Below, piece by piece: positions 21,012 through 27,891 of a stretch of 28,171 nucleotides of DNA. A program made the position numbers and the translations under genes. The notes under the pieces are model-generated. The model worked only from the letters and a program-made list of their open reading frames with translations. It was not told where the DNA came from and did not search any database. Source of the stretch: a virus; the IMG/VR virus record IMGVR_UViG_3300035698_002271, positions 1-28,171 of that record. The stretch is one strand, 5' to 3'. Position 1 is the stretch's first letter; each line of letters opens with the position of its first letter.

Positions 21012-21655
21012 AGGTATTAGTGGCTTGTGAAGAAAGTCAAACAGTCGCAAAGGCATTTCGGGAATTAGGCCACGAAGCGTACTCTTGTGATATTGAGCCG
21101 TGTTCTGGCGGGCATCCTGAATGGCATATTCAAGACGATGTGCTGGATCATTTTAAGGATGGATGGGACATGATGATAGCTCACCCGCCATGTACATATC
21201 TGACCGTGACTGCAAATAAATGGTTGAAAGACCAGCCAGCCCGTAAGAGTGGCGCATTAGTTGGGGACGAAAGACGTAGGGCTAGGGGTGAAGCTGTAAA
21301 ATTCTTTATGGTACTGGTAAGTGCAGACATTCCGAGAATATGTATTGAGAACCCTGTCGGAATCATGTCCTCTCACTGGCGCAAACCCGACCAGATCGTA
21401 CAGCCGTTCCAGTTCGGGCACCCTGAACCCAAGAAAACATGCCTATGGCTAAAGAATCTTCGCCTCCTAGTTCCCACTGGGGTTGTAGAGCCTGAGTATA
21501 TGATTTCCAATAGCGGTAAAAGGCTGGCAAGGTGGTACTACCAGCCAAGCCAATCGCCTGAGCGTCAGAAGATGCGAAACAAAACCTTCCCCGGAATAGC
21601 TCGAGCAATGGCAACCCAATGGGGAGATATTGAATTAGCGGAGCAAAAAAGATGA
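21008..21655 (+). CDS. cytosine-C5-methyltransferase-like protein, short form
   Basis: The ATG at 21008 overlaps the helicase stop (ATGA) and gives 215 aa. Features: a first motif MKVLVACEESQTVAKAFREL, a CDIEPCSGGHPEWH segment, the PPC motif (HPPCTYL, residues 59-65) and ENPVG (114-118, in place of ENV). These match DNA (cytosine-5) methyltransferase motifs I, IV and VI, but the protein is about half the usual length and no clear target recognition domain follows. It could be a compact methyltransferase or a related enzyme acting on nucleotides. Methylation of phage DNA against restriction would suit the context. Confidence 0.65.
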   Translation: MKVLVACEESQTVAKAFRELGHEAYSCDIEPCSGGHPEWHIQDDVLDHFKDGWDMMIAHPPCTYLTVTANKWLKDQPARKSGALVGDERRRARGEAVKFFMVLVSADIPRICIENPVGIMSSHWRKPDQIVQPFQFGHPEPKKTCLWLKNLRLLVPTGVVEPEYMISNSGKRLARWYYQPSQSPERQKMRNKTFPGIARAMATQWGDIELAEQKR

Positions 21656-21801
21656 AGCAGAAGAAACACGATGACGTTGCATTCATTTGTCCAAAGGGCC
21701 ATATCCGCTGGATGGATAAGTGCTTCGACAATCAAACGCTGATTATGCAATGCCACGAATGTGAGGAGAGAATGGAGTTTAAAAGGAGGGAAGATGGATA
21801 A
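21652..21801 (+). CDS. Cys/His-rich miniprotein
   Basis: The ATG at 21652 overlaps the preceding stop and gives 49 aa. C14, then H17, then C24, and later MQCHECEER with C34 and C37 make a plausible zinc-finger or treble-clef type site. Its last 8 nt overlap the next gene's start, whose ribosome binding site (AAAGGAGGG) lies inside this frame. Confidence 0.6.
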   Translation: MKQKKHDDVAFICPKGHIRWMDKCFDNQTLIMQCHECEERMEFKRREDG

Positions 21802-22726
21802 ATTAAATTCATATCCAAAGGTTTATACAATCGGACACAGGCAAATCAAGGGGATATTTGGCGGATCGGTCACTATCGAAGAGAAAATAGATGGCTCTCA
21901 GTTTTCGATGGGCGTCAACCAAGAGGGGGAATTGTTACTTCGGAGCAAGGGGCAGCAGATATACGCAGAAGCTCCCGAAAAGATGTTCGGATTGGCCGTG
22001 GAGACGGCTTTAAAACTCAAAGACCAACTTCGGCCAGGTTGCGTATATCGATGTGAATACCTGAACAAGCCAAAGCATAATGCGCTTGCCTATGATCGGG
22101 TTCCCGAAGGCAATCTCATCCTCTTTGACGTGATGATTGTCGAAGAAGATTATGCGCCGTATGGCTATAAGATTATGGAGGCTGAGAGGTTGGGTCTTGA
22201 GTGCGTTCCTCTTCTATTTGAAGGGATGATTGATGGCATAGACGGAATAATGGCACTACTCCAAACTGACTCCATTCTTGGGGGCCAGAAGATAGAGGGG
22301 TTCGTGGTCAAGAATCGAGACTTGTTCACCGATGACAAGAAGATGTCTTGCGGTAAATATGTTTCTGATTCCTTCAAGGAAGTGCATGGCGCATCTTGGA
22401 AAGGCTCCAATCCTACTGGAAAGGATTTTGTACAACAGATCATTGACCAGTACAAGTCGGAGTCGCGCTGGCAAAAAGCCGTGCAGCATCTTCGGGAAAC
22501 GGGAGCGCTTGAAGATTCACCCAAAGATATTGGGATTCTGTTGAACGAAGCCAAACGAGACATAAAGGAAGAATGTTCTGAAGAGATTAAGGAGAAACTT
22601 TTCAATCATTTCTGGAAACAAATCGAGAGAGGTGTTACGGCTGGCCTTCCCGAATGGTACAAGGAACAATTACTGCTGTCAGAATTCCCGGAAGCCGATG
22701 AAGGAGGGCAGACCGATGACGCTTAA
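21794..22726 (+). CDS. RNA ligase (Rnl2-like nucleotidyltransferase)
   Basis: The start at 21794 follows AAAGGAGGG (21782-21790) and gives 310 aa. The adenylation motif is EEKIDGSQF, with catalytic K31. Later motifs are CEYL (87-90, motif III), LILFDV (108-113, IIIa), EGFVVK (168-173, IV) and GKYVSDSFKE (187-196, V, with K188 and K195). The C-terminal 100 residues are helical and may form the second domain. Phage RNA ligases repair cleaved tRNA or join RNA ends. An abnormal tRNA-like gene lies about 3.4 kb upstream. No kinase-phosphatase partner is visible, though a metallophosphoesterase is downstream. Confidence 0.8.
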   Translation: MDKLNSYPKVYTIGHRQIKGIFGGSVTIEEKIDGSQFSMGVNQEGELLLRSKGQQIYAEAPEKMFGLAVETALKLKDQLRPGCVYRCEYLNKPKHNALAYDRVPEGNLILFDVMIVEEDYAPYGYKIMEAERLGLECVPLLFEGMIDGIDGIMALLQTDSILGGQKIEGFVVKNRDLFTDDKKMSCGKYVSDSFKEVHGASWKGSNPTGKDFVQQIIDQYKSESRWQKAVQHLRETGALEDSPKDIGILLNEAKRDIKEECSEEIKEKLFNHFWKQIERGVTAGLPEWYKEQLLLSEFPEADEGGQTDDA

Positions 22727-22982
22727 AGTAGTCCAAATCCCCACCAAGACGGGCCACAAATGGGGCTGGACCAAAGAGGGGTATGATTACGCATTGTCGG
22801 ACGAATACGCCGATTGTACCTGCTTCTGTGAATCGGTGATAGAGAATTGTCCAAAGCCGTACTACTGCGTCTGCAAAGAAATCTATCTTGACCGCAAATG
22901 TGATGTGTTCGAGGTTGATCTGTGCGAAAGAGATCGTCAGCTAAAGAAAAATTGGCGAAAGAGATATCCGGTATCAAATTAA
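22716..22982 (+). CDS. Cys-rich protein downstream of RNA ligase
   Basis: The ATG at 22716 follows AAGGAGGG and overlaps the ligase end by 11 nt; the product is 88 aa. It begins MTLKVVQIPTKTGHKWGWTKEGY and contains eight cysteines in CTCFCESVIENC, YYCVCKEIYLDRKC and DLCERD. The spacing suggests one or two metal sites. A very basic end (RQLKKNWRKRYPVSN) could touch nucleic acid. Family not recognised. The structured intergenic region starts right after its stop. Confidence 0.55.
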   Translation: MTLKVVQIPTKTGHKWGWTKEGYDYALSDEYADCTCFCESVIENCPKPYYCVCKEIYLDRKCDVFEVDLCERDRQLKKNWRKRYPVSN

Positions 22983-22985
22983 ATT

Positions 22986-23120
22986 GGTTGAGGTTGACTG
23001 GTTGAGGCTAGTACACTAGCCCAGCCAAAGACAGTAACGGCGATAATAGGGCATCGCCCCGTCGTTAGGGAGCCGAGTTTTACGCATTCTCGGCACGGTC
23101 GGAAGGGGAGGGGCCCGACC
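22986..23120 (+). ncRNA. GC-rich structured intergenic element (four hairpins)
   Basis: Four stems occur in 135 nt. A: GGCTAGT-AC-ACTAGCC (23006-23021), extended outward by TGGTT/AGCCA. B: GGCGAT (23039-23044) with ATCGCC (23053-23058) over an 8-nt AATAGGGC loop. C: GCCGAG (23072-23077) with CTCGGC (23089-23094) over 11 nt. D: GGTCGG (23097-23102) with CCGACC (23115-23120). GGTTGAGG is repeated at 22986-22993 and 23000-23007. No T-run follows. It is 45 nt upstream of the next gene and could be a cis-acting leader or a small RNA. No known family is recognised. Confidence 0.5.
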
Positions 23121-23165
23121 ACTAAAGGGATGAACGGGATGAGAACCAAATTTGAAGGGGGAGAA

Positions 23166-23405
23166 ATGAAGAAAGTAATTGTAGAGAAGAGTGCCAAGCA
23201 GGAAATAGAACTTGCTAATGTAGGAATAGAGAAGCCTATTTTTGCAAAACTTGAGGGAAAGCTGAGTGGGATGGTCGTACGAGAAGATAAGGGTTGGTCG
23301 CTGAGGTTAGGAGGCGAAGTTTGCTCATGCGGATGGCACGCCGGTAGGGAGAAATGCCTTTTAGCAAGCCAAAGGTTCGGCTATGAATTTTTCGTAGAGG
23401 ATTAA
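23166..23405 (+). CDS. small protein after the structured element
   Basis: The ATG at 23166 (GAAGGGGGAG upstream) is preferred to 23130. The 79-aa product contains IEKPIFAKLEGKLSGMVV, SLRLGGEVCSCGWHAGREKC and FGYEFFVED. The CSCGWHAGREKC cluster could bind a metal. Small beta-rich fold, family not recognised. If the upstream RNA is a regulatory leader, this gene is its target. Confidence 0.5.
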   Translation: MKKVIVEKSAKQEIELANVGIEKPIFAKLEGKLSGMVVREDKGWSLRLGGEVCSCGWHAGREKCLLASQRFGYEFFVED

Positions 23406-23417
23406 AAGGAGGAGATT

Positions 23418-23885
23418 ATGCCAGAATCGACAAAGCCAAAGAATTCAAAACGGCACCGGTACAGCAAAGAGGTCCGGGACTTTTGCATCAATGCTCGGTT
23501 GGTGAAGGGCTACGATTATGAGTCAATCAAGGAAGCGGTGAAGGTCAAATTTCCTGGAGGGCAAATTCCGGCGTATACCACTATCATGTACTGGTGTGGA
23601 GATAACGAGAAAATGAAGATGGGGAGACCGAGACAGGGGCGCGATTACGGACCAAGACAGGAACCGTTACCTCCCGAACCGGATCCAGTATTCAGGGGAC
23701 AGTACGAAATCACCGTACAGATGCCTGTAATGACTGAAGGGCGGACCCCCACGATTGAAGAGGTTTTGGAGCAATCAGCAAGGCTGAATCAGATGTTACT
23801 CAGTCGGGAGGTCCAGCGTCAGAAGTCACGGCGGAAGGCTTTCAATGCGAAGGCAACCAAAGATGGGAGGTTTGAAACGAAATGA
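23418..23885 (+). CDS. putative DNA-binding protein with helix-turn-helix N-terminus
   Basis: A 155-aa protein (AAAGGAGGAG upstream). Residues 12-60 (RHRYSKEVRDFCINARLVKGYDYESIKEAV, then TTIMYWC) have the helix-turn-helix feel of terminase small subunits or transposase-like recognition domains. Residues 65-95 form a basic, proline-rich linker (RPRQGRDYGPRQEPLPPEPD). The rest is helical (TIEEVLEQSARLNQMLLSREV) and ends very basic. It overlaps a RuvC-like resolvase gene by ATGA, so a shared DNA-processing job is likely. Confidence 0.5.
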   Translation: MPESTKPKNSKRHRYSKEVRDFCINARLVKGYDYESIKEAVKVKFPGGQIPAYTTIMYWCGDNEKMKMGRPRQGRDYGPRQEPLPPEPDPVFRGQYEITVQMPVMTEGRTPTIEEVLEQSARLNQMLLSREVQRQKSRRKAFNAKATKDGRFETK

Positions 23886-24352
23886 GAAGCGTATTAGCAA
23901 TCGATCCGGGGCCAAAGCAGAGCGCGTTCGTGTGGTGGGATGGGAAGGAGATTTTTCATCACTGCATTGTAGAGAATGAGACATTTGATGATGTTATTGA
24001 CGCGGTAGAGGCTAGGGGCGTGGTGATGGTGATCGAACAGATCAAATCATACGGGATGAAGGTTTCCGATTCGGTGTTTGATACTGTATTCTGGTCTGGC
24101 AGGTTTGCTCAGTATTGGGATGACAACTATGGAAATTTCCATAGACTCCCTCGAATGGAAGTCAAGATGCACCTGTGCCACGATTCAAGGGCAAAGGATA
24201 GTAATATCAGGCAAGCCCTGATTGATCGCTTCGAGCCTGATTTACTCCTGAAGCAAAGGCCGAAAGGAATCCTTCAAGGGATATCAAAAGACGAGTGGGC
24301 CAGTTTGGCCGTAGCCGTCACATGGTACGATCAAAATATAGGGGGTAAATAA
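23882..24352 (+). CDS. RuvC-like Holliday junction resolvase
   Basis: A 156-aa protein with the RNase H-fold acidic residues in order: LAIDPGPKQSAFVW (D8), VMVIEQIKSYG (E52), and the C-terminal SKDEWASLAVAVTWY segment (D137/E138), in place of the usual H-x-x-D-A motif. Length fits compact phage RuvC-type resolvases, which cut four-way junctions before packaging or during recombination. It follows a DNA-binding gene with an ATGA overlap and its stop overlaps the next ATG (TAATG). Confidence 0.75.
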   Translation: MRSVLAIDPGPKQSAFVWWDGKEIFHHCIVENETFDDVIDAVEARGVVMVIEQIKSYGMKVSDSVFDTVFWSGRFAQYWDDNYGNFHRLPRMEVKMHLCHDSRAKDSNIRQALIDRFEPDLLLKQRPKGILQGISKDEWASLAVAVTWYDQNIGGK

Positions 24353-24543
24353 TGAGCGAGAAATTATGCCCATTAAAGGTATGTTCGGAGTGGAACAGGG
24401 GTTGTGATGGTGATAGGTGTGAATGGTGGTGCGAGTGTCACGGTGATGATGGTACTGGAAAGGATTGTTGCGCGATCAGGTTAATCGCCATGAGGCCCAT
24501 AGTGGTCCACACTGACCCTGTACCTAAAAGGAGGGAGGACTGA
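24352..24543 (+). CDS. Cys-rich miniprotein
   Basis: A 63-aa protein with nine cysteines in the first 41 residues (LCPLKVCSEWNRGCDGDRCEW, CECHGDDGTG, DCCAIR), then a VVHTDPVPKRRED tail. The density suggests one or two zinc sites or a disulphide-free metal knot. There is no signal peptide. Not recognised. It shares TAATG and TGATG overlaps with both neighbours. Confidence 0.55.
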   Translation: MSEKLCPLKVCSEWNRGCDGDRCEWWCECHGDDGTGKDCCAIRLIAMRPIVVHTDPVPKRRED

Positions 24544-24974
24544 TGAGGGTTTATGTAGCAGGTAGATACAGTCGAAACGCCAAGGGCCAACCGGGGAGCA
24601 TTATGGAAGTCTTTCAAAACATTCAGATAGGAACGAAGGTTTGCGCCATGCTGATGAAGCGGGGATTCGACGTGTTCTGCCCCTGGCTTGATTTTCAATT
24701 CCTTTGGTATCAACCGGACATGCTGAAGTCAAGGTTTTATGAGCGGTCTATCGCCTTTTTGGAAGTGTGCGATGCGATGCTGGTAATATCTGGGGAAGGC
24801 GCATGTGGAGGAGTGGACAAGGAAATCAAGTTCGCCGCAGATCACGGGATACTAATTTACAGGGACATCGAAGAGCTTGTGAATATGGGATGGTATACCA
24901 AGCCTACAGGCGTGTCATTTGAAGGTGAATCCAAAGTTCTTGGTCCTGATGGCCGGGATGAACAGGAGGCGTAA
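24543..24974 (+). CDS. nucleoside 2-deoxyribosyltransferase-like protein
   Basis: A 143-aa protein that starts MRVYVAGRYSRN, has a helix with VCAMLMKRGFDVFCPWLDF, and then AFLEVCDAMLVISGEGACGGVDKEIKFAADHGI. These are the family's strand, helix and acidic region (DUF4406/deoxyribosyltransferase-like). Members salvage or remodel nucleosides and nucleotides, which fits the MazG-like and methyltransferase-like neighbours. The catalytic glutamate is probably in the VDKEI segment. Length is normal. Confidence 0.7.
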   Translation: MRVYVAGRYSRNAKGQPGSIMEVFQNIQIGTKVCAMLMKRGFDVFCPWLDFQFLWYQPDMLKSRFYERSIAFLEVCDAMLVISGEGACGGVDKEIKFAADHGILIYRDIEELVNMGWYTKPTGVSFEGESKVLGPDGRDEQEA

Positions 24975-25478
24975 ATGTCAAAAACATCAGCAAATATGTT
25001 TGGCAAAAATGACAAGGCCGCAATCACGATAGTCGATGAGGGAATGGCAACCCTATCAATATCAGGCTGGGACATTGTTTTAACGCACGAATCCCGAACA
25101 GATAAAGTCTTTAGTGAATGCGGGTTCCCTTTCTATGAGGGCATTATTTCAGAGAAAATGTTCCTTGAATTCAAAGTTACCCCAACGAGCTTTCTTTCGG
25201 TAATGCTCGATCCTGATGCTTACCGCATCGTCATAAAAGGTCCGGGCAAAAATAGGGGGACGCGCGAAATCGTTGCTCCATTTGGACAAATAGTTTGTAC
25301 TGACGTGGTTGGAGGGGCAAGCAGTTTACGCTTTGAGTTATTTGTTGCCGATGGGTTGGCGGTAACCATAATCGATGATCTGGAATGGAAGTGGTATGAA
25401 TGGCAGTGGCATAAAAGCAAGTGGCGAAATTTGGCAACCAAAATTAAAACACTGAGAAACAGTGAACAGGAGGCGTGA
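24975..25478 (+). CDS. hypothetical protein, beta-rich
   Basis: A 167-aa protein directly after the previous stop; the AGGAGG of its site lies in the end of the upstream gene (GAACAGGAGGCGT). It is beta-rich (AITIVDEGMATLSISGWDIVL, EFKVTPTSFLSVMLDPDAYRIVI, SLRFELFVADGLAVTIIDD). A tryptophan-rich basic end follows (EWKWYEWQWHKSKWRN). Not recognised. It ends SEQEA, like its neighbour. Confidence 0.5.
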   Translation: MSKTSANMFGKNDKAAITIVDEGMATLSISGWDIVLTHESRTDKVFSECGFPFYEGIISEKMFLEFKVTPTSFLSVMLDPDAYRIVIKGPGKNRGTREIVAPFGQIVCTDVVGGASSLRFELFVADGLAVTIIDDLEWKWYEWQWHKSKWRNLATKIKTLRNSEQEA

Positions 25479-25693
25479 TGAGTTTCACACTTCAAGTAGT
25501 CAAACTGAAGAAAGGAACTAACTGGGCAATTAAAGCCACTATGAATGGAATGTCGAGATATCGGGGATACCACTACAAACAAGAGGCAGAGAAGGCAATG
25601 CTTGAATGGACAGAATACGAAAATTGGGCATTTAGCAGGGAGTTTGCTCATAACTTTGATTTCCCTGAAGAGCTTGGAATAGAGGAGGCGTAA
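25478..25693 (+). CDS. hypothetical protein
   Basis: The ATG at 25478 (TGATG overlap; AGGAGG of 25464-25476 as site) gives 71 aa. The protein has KGTNWAIKATMNGMSRYRGYHYKQEAEKAMLEW, resembling small single-fold phage proteins with a basic beta hairpin and an acidic end, FPEELGIEEA. Its last codons hold the site for the next gene. Confidence 0.5.
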   Translation: MSFTLQVVKLKKGTNWAIKATMNGMSRYRGYHYKQEAEKAMLEWTEYENWAFSREFAHNFDFPEELGIEEA

Positions 25694-25929
25694 TGTTTAA
25701 GCTGGCCAAGGAAGACATTGACAACATAAGCCCAGGGCCAAAGTCTAATTCATGGTATGAGGGTGTGCTGGAGGGTTCAGAAGCCCAACTCAGGAAGGTG
25801 GTGGAGGAACGGGAGAAGGAGTGTGATTCATGTGAATGGCATTCAAAGTGGCAAGGGTGCAAGTGCGATGATGGCCTATCATGTTGGCAGAATTGGTTCG
25901 CCAAGCTCAAAGAGGAGGCAGGGTTATGA
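25693..25929 (+). CDS. Cys-containing small protein
   Basis: A 78-aa protein after GAGGAGGCGTAATG. It is helical at first (LEGSEAQLRKVVEEREKE), with CDSCEWHSKWQGCKCDDGLSC: five cysteines that could bind a metal. It ends WFAKLKEEAGL. Not recognised. Its 3' end contains GAGGAGGC, the site for the next gene. Confidence 0.55.
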   Translation: MFKLAKEDIDNISPGPKSNSWYEGVLEGSEAQLRKVVEEREKECDSCEWHSKWQGCKCDDGLSCWQNWFAKLKEEAGL

Positions 25930-26213
25930 GCCACCCAGACTATAAAAATATAGGTGGGCTGAAGGATAAACTAATTGAGGAAACTGGTGAAGTATTTATG
26001 GCATTAGGGAAGGCTGGGAGGTTTGGGTACTTCAACTATCATCCTGACAGACCAGAAACGAATAACATCATGGAGTTATACAAAGAAGTAGACGACTTGC
26101 TGGCCGTGTGTACTGACCTGCATTGGTTTCTTTATCCCTTAAATAGAGATGTGGAATCAGGGAAAATTACAGAGGAAGAAGCTATTCAAAAGCTAAATGA
26201 GGCAGGATTATGA
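25926..26213 (+). CDS. MazG-like nucleotide pyrophosphohydrolase
   Basis: The ATG at 25926 overlaps the preceding gene by 4 nt and follows GGAGG. The 95-aa product has the all-alpha NTP-pyrophosphohydrolase pattern: LIEETGEVFMALGKAGRFG (IEExGE) and a later ELYKEVDDLLAVCTDL (E-x2-D). These acidic residues bind Mg and hydrolyse NTPs to NMP and pyrophosphate; phages use it to alter nucleotide pools or (p)ppGpp signalling. It is shorter than cellular MazG, like other phage versions. Confidence 0.65.
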   Translation: MSHPDYKNIGGLKDKLIEETGEVFMALGKAGRFGYFNYHPDRPETNNIMELYKEVDDLLAVCTDLHWFLYPLNRDVESGKITEEEAIQKLNEAGL

Positions 26214-26533
26214 GCGGAAAAGCTACCCCTGAAGGCTACGTCCTGCATGAGACGGCGATCCAAATGGCACTAAGGTTTTTTGAGGCCGGAAGGCAGGCCG
26301 AACGGGAGCGGTGGGAAGTGGTACTTCGGGACAAGCTCCAAGAGTGGAATTACATGGAGCCAAAGGAGGAAGAGGAAAATGGGAGTAGCAACAATCAAGG
26401 GAAAGACGGTCAAGGGGTATCTGGAGAGATTCCAAACGATGCCATCGAGGACATTGGCCCAATTGATATACGGACAGCACGAAGCAATGTTCACCGATGT
26501 GGAGGAGGTCCGAAGCACGATCCGATATTATAG
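26210..26533 (+). CDS. hypothetical protein overlapping the phosphoesterase gene
   Basis: The ATG at 26210 overlaps the preceding gene (ATGA) and follows GAGGCAGG. The 107-aa frame begins MSGKATPEGYVLHETAIQMA and has LRFFEAGRQAERERWEVVL, a helix plausible for a real protein. Only the first 57 residues or so precede the phosphoesterase start at 26379, and the last 50 residues are read out of frame with that gene and look low-complexity (KEEEENGSSNNQGKDGQG). The overlap of 155 nt is unusual for this genome. Confidence 0.45.
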   Translation: MSGKATPEGYVLHETAIQMALRFFEAGRQAERERWEVVLRDKLQEWNYMEPKEEEENGSSNNQGKDGQGVSGEIPNDAIEDIGPIDIRTARSNVHRCGGGPKHDPIL

Positions 26534-27383
26534 GGGAAGGGTGGGAACGGCTGACCGCATAAAACTTACGGATAAGCGTTTTGAACTGCCAGCTCCATCA
26601 ATCAACAATCCCTTTTCCATGCCGACTGCCGACAAATACGTGTACAAGGATTTCCACATCCCGGCATCAATCGAAAGGGTATTAGTTATAGCTGACACCC
26701 ACATTCCGTATCACGACATGAAGATGCTCACAGCCGTCATGGCGCAAGCGAAGAGGTGGAAACCGGACTGCATAATCATCAATGGAGACCTGTTTGATTT
26801 CTACTATGAGTCCGTATTCGTGCAGGAACCTGGGAAGGCATGGCTTGCAGAAGAGCTGGACAAGGGAAGGCAGTTCCTGACAATGCTCCGGGTTAATTTC
26901 CCAGACGCTTTAATCGTGTGGAAGCTCGGAAACCACGATGATCGATTCAAGCTCTACACGTGGAGGAAGGCTCCACAGTTCGCAGGTATACCGGAAACAC
27001 GTCTTGATGTAGTGCTGGGGCTTCCCAATCTTGGGATTCAATATGTCCCCGATAAACAGATCGTGCGGTGTGGTAAGCTATCGATCATTCACGGGCATGA
27101 GTTCGCGCAGAGTTTGACGAACCCGGTAAATCCAGCGAGGGGTCTTTTCCTCCGGGCGAAAAGCAGTTCGATGTGTGCGCACCATCATCAGACCTCAGAA
27201 CACACCGAGCCCAATATCAAGGATGAAATCATCACCTGCTGGTCACTTGGTTGCTGCTGTCAATTGCATCCCCAATTCATGCCAATCAACAAATGGAATC
27301 ACGGATTCGCCGAGATCGAGAAAACACCGAACGGAAACTACCAGGTTGATAATTACAGGGTGATTGACGGAGTGATAATGTAA
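26379..27383 (+). CDS. calcineurin-like metallophosphoesterase
   Basis: The ATG at 26379 is 8 nt after AAAGGAGGA (26362-26370) and gives 334 aa. Residues 21-55 (PSRTLAQLIYGQHEAMFTD and RSTIRYYRGRVG) form the N-terminal helical segment I recall from phage phosphoesterases. The catalytic motifs are IADTHIPY (D106-x-H108), INGDLFDF (G136, D137), GNHDD (184-188), HGH (238-240) and CAHHH (266-270). These residues bind two metals and cleave phosphomono- or diesters, for example RNA or nucleotide ends. The enzyme's proximity to an RNA ligase could reflect end repair, but about 3.7 kb separates them. Confidence 0.85.
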   Translation: MGVATIKGKTVKGYLERFQTMPSRTLAQLIYGQHEAMFTDVEEVRSTIRYYRGRVGTADRIKLTDKRFELPAPSINNPFSMPTADKYVYKDFHIPASIERVLVIADTHIPYHDMKMLTAVMAQAKRWKPDCIIINGDLFDFYYESVFVQEPGKAWLAEELDKGRQFLTMLRVNFPDALIVWKLGNHDDRFKLYTWRKAPQFAGIPETRLDVVLGLPNLGIQYVPDKQIVRCGKLSIIHGHEFAQSLTNPVNPARGLFLRAKSSSMCAHHHQTSEHTEPNIKDEIITCWSLGCCCQLHPQFMPINKWNHGFAEIEKTPNGNYQVDNYRVIDGVIM

Positions 27384-27421
27384 GGCTGTGATAAAATATT
27401 TTTATAGGAAGGCAGCGTTTA

Positions 27422-27535
27422 ATGGTGATTCACGCTCATGCTTATAAAATAACTGACCCGGGTGAGGTATCTAAAAGATTGAACCTTGCGTGCTATTGGT
27501 TATTAATTTCACCAACAGAAAGGGAGGGGTGTTAG
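27422..27535 (+). CDS. 37-aa miniprotein
   Basis: The ATG at 27422 has only a weak AGGAAGG site, 10 nt upstream. The product starts MVIHAHAYKITDPGEVSKRL and continues through NLACYWLLISPTE. It ends 2 nt before the next gene, whose AGGGAGGGG site it contains. Packing supports it but coding is not proven. Confidence 0.4.
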   Translation: MVIHAHAYKITDPGEVSKRLNLACYWLLISPTEREGC

Positions 27536-27537
27536 GG

Positions 27538-27819
27538 ATGAGTTTCGATTATTTACAAACAGACGACAGGGACGATTTGTTTAGCGGATTAGATCATGAG
27601 CGCACCGGGCTAAACAGGTACGCTGGTATAGATAATCCAAATGACATCGTGCTTGCTAGAAATAGAATCTGTGCCGCAAAATTACTATTATTGCCAGACG
27701 CATCAACAATCCGTGAAGTGTCAAAGGAAGGCGTATTGAATACGAGGTACGACAATAAGCGCGGCAAGCCCACATCCAGCAACGCTGGAGGGGAAATTAA
27801 TATTCTACATGAAGACTGA
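27538..27819 (+). CDS. hypothetical protein
   Basis: The start at ATG 27538 follows AAAGGGAGGGG; the longer frame from 27490 lacks a site. The 93-aa product starts with an acidic MSFDYLQTDDRDDLFSGLDHER, continues RNRICAAKLLLLPDASTIREV, and ends in a polar basic stretch (RYDNKRGKPTSSNAGGEINIL). No family or motif recognised. Confidence 0.5.
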   Translation: MSFDYLQTDDRDDLFSGLDHERTGLNRYAGIDNPNDIVLARNRICAAKLLLLPDASTIREVSKEGVLNTRYDNKRGKPTSSNAGGEINILHED

Positions 27820-27821
27820 CA

Positions 27822-27837
27822 AAAACCTGCGGGTTTT
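27822..27837 (+). terminator. weak hairpin, possible terminator
   Basis: AAAACC (27822-27827) and GGTTTT (27832-27837) pair over TGCG, 3 nt after the preceding stop. The stem is short and A/T-rich at its base with only TTTT on its 3' side, so it may attenuate but is not a strong terminator. Confidence 0.35.
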
Positions 27838-27891
27838 CGCCGCTTATTCGAACATTAAAAATATCAAAACGAATGAAGGGGGTTCAGGGAA

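Noticed and set aside
22979-23197. Minus-strand frame across the structured intergenic element
   Set aside because: It has no ribosome binding site and its sequence reflects the G+C-rich hairpins; a structured RNA explains the region better.
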